Origin: Pseudomonadota bacterium
Lineage (GTDB): Bacteria > Campylobacterota > Campylobacteria > Campylobacterales > Sulfurospirillaceae
Length of the DNA: 64,000 bases
Assembly (NCBI GenBank): GCA_017860615.1
Contig: JAGDMU010000006.1
Location: forward strand, 186,001-250,000
Direction of reading: 5' to 3'
A program made the translations under genes and the position numbers. Below, piece by piece: positions 61,901 through 64,000 of the stretch. A model generated the notes under the pieces. It saw nothing but the letters and a program-made list of their open reading frames with translations. It did not search any database and was not told the DNA's origin. The stretch's first letter is position 1. Every line of letters starts with the position of its first letter.

Positions 61901-62098
61901 CTAGAGAATGATCTCTTTTACGCGCCCTACTTCACCGCTCTCAAGGCGTACTTTGATGCCATGAGGATGGTTGGCTGAGTTGGTGAGTATGTCTTTCACC
62001 ACACCTTCAGTTAACTTGCCACTGCGTTGGTCTTCTTTTAAAACAATTTGTACTTTAACACCTTTTTTAATGTTACTTCTGCTTTGTCCTTCACTCAT
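61901..62098 (-). CDS. YwbE-family small protein (DUF2196)
   Basis: 65 residues from the ATG at 62098 with AAAGGATAACA upstream; the frame extends 13 codons further without a ribosome site. RSNIKKGVKVQIVLKEDQRS, then GKLTEGVVKDILTNSANHPHG and IKVRLESGEVGRVKEI are diagnostic. A small SH3/KOW-like beta barrel is likely; function unknown. It sits 22 bp after recQ and 11 bp before the UPF0316 gene. Confidence 0.92.
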   Translation of the reverse strand: MSEGQSRSNIKKGVKVQIVLKEDQRSGKLTEGVVKDILTNSANHPHGIKVRLESGEVGRVKEIIL

Positions 62099-62120
62099 TG
62101 TTATCCTTTGTCCGTACAAT

Positions 62121-63911
62121 TTAAGAAAGTTTAGCACATAGCTCTAAAAAAGCTTCTCCATATCTTTCAAACTTCACCTCTCCCACGCCACTGATATCCA
62201 GCATCGCCTCTTTATCATGAGGCAATTTTTCCGCCATCTCTTTGAGGGTTTTGTCACTAAACACAACATAAGGAGGAATGCCATTTTCTTTGGCGATCTC
62301 AGAACGAAGGGCACGTAAGCGCTCAAATGTGGAGAGCTCATAGGCTCCAGTAACCACTTTAGTCGCTTTTTTAGAGGCTCTTTTTCGCTCTTCTAAACGC
62401 TTGGCATGAATGCTCACGGATAAACGCTCTTTGATGATCCTCGCTCCATATTCACTCAGGCTTATCACACGGTATTCGCCCACTTTAAGGGCATCTAATT
62501 CCATAAGTCTATCACCGATACTCAGCCACTGCGCTTTGGTTTTGTCTTTACCGATCCCAAAAACAGAGAGGCTTTGATGACCATTTTGCTCTATCTTTTC
62601 ACTGTGAGCGCCCATGAGAACATCGATTACGTATTGCAAACCAAAACGCTGTCCTGTACGGTAAATACTCGATAAAAGTTTGAGCGCCTCATGCGAGATG
62701 TCAATGCTCTGCTTCTCTCCATCCACACAGTTATCGCAACGCTTTTCACACGGCACAATTCTGTCATCAAAATAGGTCGCGATCTGTTGATGACGACATA
62801 CCTCTGATGTCGCAAATTTAGCGATGGCATCGAGTTTTTCATAGGCTACTTTTTGGTATTCCGAAGCAGGTTGGGCGCTGATGCGGCGCTTGTGCTCGAC
62901 AATATCTGAGGCAGAGAAGAGAAGTAACGTGGATGAGGGAAGCCCATCACGCCCTGCACGCCCTATCTCTTGGTAATAGTTTTCAATGGTTTTTGGCAAA
63001 GACATGTGCGCTACAAAGCGAATATTGCTCTTATCGATGCCCATGCCAAACGCCACGGTTGCCACAACGACTTCGATTTCATCGTTTAAAAAGGCATGGT
63101 AGGTCTCATTTTTTTCTTCCGTCGAAAGCCCCGCATGATACGCTTTTGCTGAAATCTTATGCGTGTTTAAAAACAACGCCAAACTTTCGGTCTCTTTGCG
63201 ACTGAGCGTATAGATGATGCCACTCTCGTTTTGAAAGGCACTTAAAAAATTTAGGAGTTGCTCACGTCCGTTGGCATTGCGGTACTCTGCTTTGATCGTG
63301 AGATTGTCTCGCTCCACTTTCGCGCGAATGATGAGCGGATTAGAAAGGCTTAACTGATGAAGGATGTCATGTTCAACAATCTTCGTCGCAGTCGCGGTAA
63401 AAGCGGCAATAGGTGTTTGTGGGAAGTAGTGTTTGAGGCGAAACAGTTGTCGGTAATCTTCTCTAAACTCATGACCCCACTCACTCACACAGTGCGCTTC
63501 ATCGATGACAAAAAAATTGATGGAAAGGGTTTGTAAGAAGCTTAAAAACGACTCCCCTTTTAAACGTTCAGGTGCAACATACAAAAGTTTCAGTTCACCC
63601 TTACGACACGCTTGCATCGTCTCTTGGATTTCAGAAGGAGATTGCATCGAAGAGATCATAGCAGCTTTAATGCCAAAGGCAGAGAGTGCAGTGATTTGGT
63701 CATGCATGAGCGCTAAAAGAGGCGAGATCACCACGCTCATGCCCTCCATCACAAGGGAAGGAAGCTGATAACAGAGTGACTTTCCAGCCCCAGTGGGCAA
63801 GATCATCATAATGTCTCTGTGCGCTAGTATCGCATTTACAGCCTCTTCTTGATTGGCTCGAAAACTATGGTGTCCAAAGACACTGTGAAGCATACGGTAC
63901 GTTTCAGACAC
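62121..63911 (-). CDS. recQ: ATP-dependent DNA helicase RecQ
   Basis: 596 residues. An RecQ helicase core with FRANQEEAVNAIL, PTGAGKS at 39-45, VIDEAHCVSEWGHEFR, FTATATKIVEHDI, VATVAFGMGIDKSNIRFVAH, and QEIGRAGRDG; a zinc-binding RQC region (CRHQQIA, CEKRCDNC); and a C-terminal HRDC domain (TFERLRALRSEIAKENGIPP). Unwinds DNA in recombination and repair. The start is a GTG that directly follows the stop codon of the upstream gene, so translation is coupled. Confidence 0.95.
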   Translation of the reverse strand: MSETYRMLHSVFGHHSFRANQEEAVNAILAHRDIMMILPTGAGKSLCYQLPSLVMEGMSVVISPLLALMHDQITALSAFGIKAAMISSMQSPSEIQETMQACRKGELKLLYVAPERLKGESFLSFLQTLSINFFVIDEAHCVSEWGHEFREDYRQLFRLKHYFPQTPIAAFTATATKIVEHDILHQLSLSNPLIIRAKVERDNLTIKAEYRNANGREQLLNFLSAFQNESGIIYTLSRKETESLALFLNTHKISAKAYHAGLSTEEKNETYHAFLNDEIEVVVATVAFGMGIDKSNIRFVAHMSLPKTIENYYQEIGRAGRDGLPSSTLLLFSASDIVEHKRRISAQPASEYQKVAYEKLDAIAKFATSEVCRHQQIATYFDDRIVPCEKRCDNCVDGEKQSIDISHEALKLLSSIYRTGQRFGLQYVIDVLMGAHSEKIEQNGHQSLSVFGIGKDKTKAQWLSIGDRLMELDALKVGEYRVISLSEYGARIIKERLSVSIHAKRLEERKRASKKATKVVTGAYELSTFERLRALRSEIAKENGIPPYVVFSDKTLKEMAEKLPHDKEAMLDISGVGEVKFERYGEAFLELCAKLS

Positions 63912-64000
63912 TTAAATTTCTATCTCGTCTTTATCTTTGCCATCACTCACAAACCACTCATCTTCGATAAAATCATTTTCAACGATCTGCGTAACATTGC
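63912..64000 (-). CDS. C-terminal end of an unknown protein, 5' part outside the window
   Basis: An open minus-strand frame enters at 64000 and stops with TAA at 63912-63914. The visible 28 residues, ending IEDEWFVSDGKDKDEIEI, are strongly acidic. The TAA is followed at once by the recQ GTG. The rest is outside the window, so no identity can be given. Confidence 0.6.
   Translation of the reverse strand, partial: NVTQIVENDFIEDEWFVSDGKDKDEIEI

Overview
The window looks like part of a chromosome from a free-living epsilonproteobacterium (Campylobacterota), most likely Sulfurospirillum or a close relative. The reasons are the AT-leaning coding style, a Desulfovibrio-type molybdenum aldehyde oxidoreductase, an FdhT/FdhU-type selenium/formate-dehydrogenase accessory pair, the leuD-leuB-TPR-CiaD-like-cca-purU gene order (its last part recalls Campylobacter jejuni Cj0788-Cj0790), several chemoreceptors, and c-di-GMP enzymes. 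This is inference from gene content. I see no rRNA, tRNA, CRISPR array, transposase or integrase.

Layout. 1-7.6 kb: a truncated FeS/FAD/CCG-domain oxidoreductase and the aldehyde oxidoreductase mop on the minus strand, divergent from a FIST-domain sensor kinase and its response regulator. 7.6-17.9 kb (all minus): a fungal-type cytosine deaminase, an unknown small protein, a DUF2339 membrane protein, a class III sirtuin, an alpha/beta hydrolase, B12-dependent methionine synthase and a LivK-like binding protein. 18-25 kb: a soluble chemoreceptor, LysE and EamA transporters, a sulfatase-fold membrane enzyme, and amt-glnK for ammonium. 24.7-29 kb: a molybdopterin oxidoreductase coupled to an unknown protein with a HEPN-like motif, then a heme-sensing HD-GYP protein. 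29-43 kb: housekeeping genes (glyS, carbonic anhydrase, ppnP, GGDEF-EAL protein, YhiN-like flavoprotein, trmL, purU, cca, leuB, leuD). 42.8-50.7 kb: an ABC ATPase, an RND pump without partners, a broken LysE gene, an ArsN2-like acetyltransferase, a PAS protein, an HPP protein and a membrane chemoreceptor. 50.8-57 kb: nudC, msrPQ, then an accessory patch with hipBA and an AT-rich SIR2-TPR gene, then argO. 57-64 kb: a two-AAA FtsH-like protease with degenerate nucleotide-binding motifs, fdhU/fdhT, UPF0316, YwbE and recQ.

Most unusual observations. (1) Two modules are flanked by direct repeats made of the 3' end of the neighbouring gene: DUF2339 by a decayed copy of the sirtuin C-terminus, and hipBA by a decayed copy of the msrQ C-terminus. 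This suggests insertion or replacement at gene 3' ends without a visible recombinase. (2) The SIR2-TPR gene beside hipBA is a good candidate defence or stress gene, with a recent exact 65-bp internal duplication. (3) The FtsH-like protein has lost the Walker A Ser/Thr and has Walker B Asp-Glu swapped to Glu-Asp in both AAA modules, while its HEAGH zinc site is intact. (4) amt appears frameshifted at its signal peptide. (5) The palindrome TTACATGTAA recurs at least eight times. (6) A strongly folded, unexplained segment lies between carbonic anhydrase and ppnP.
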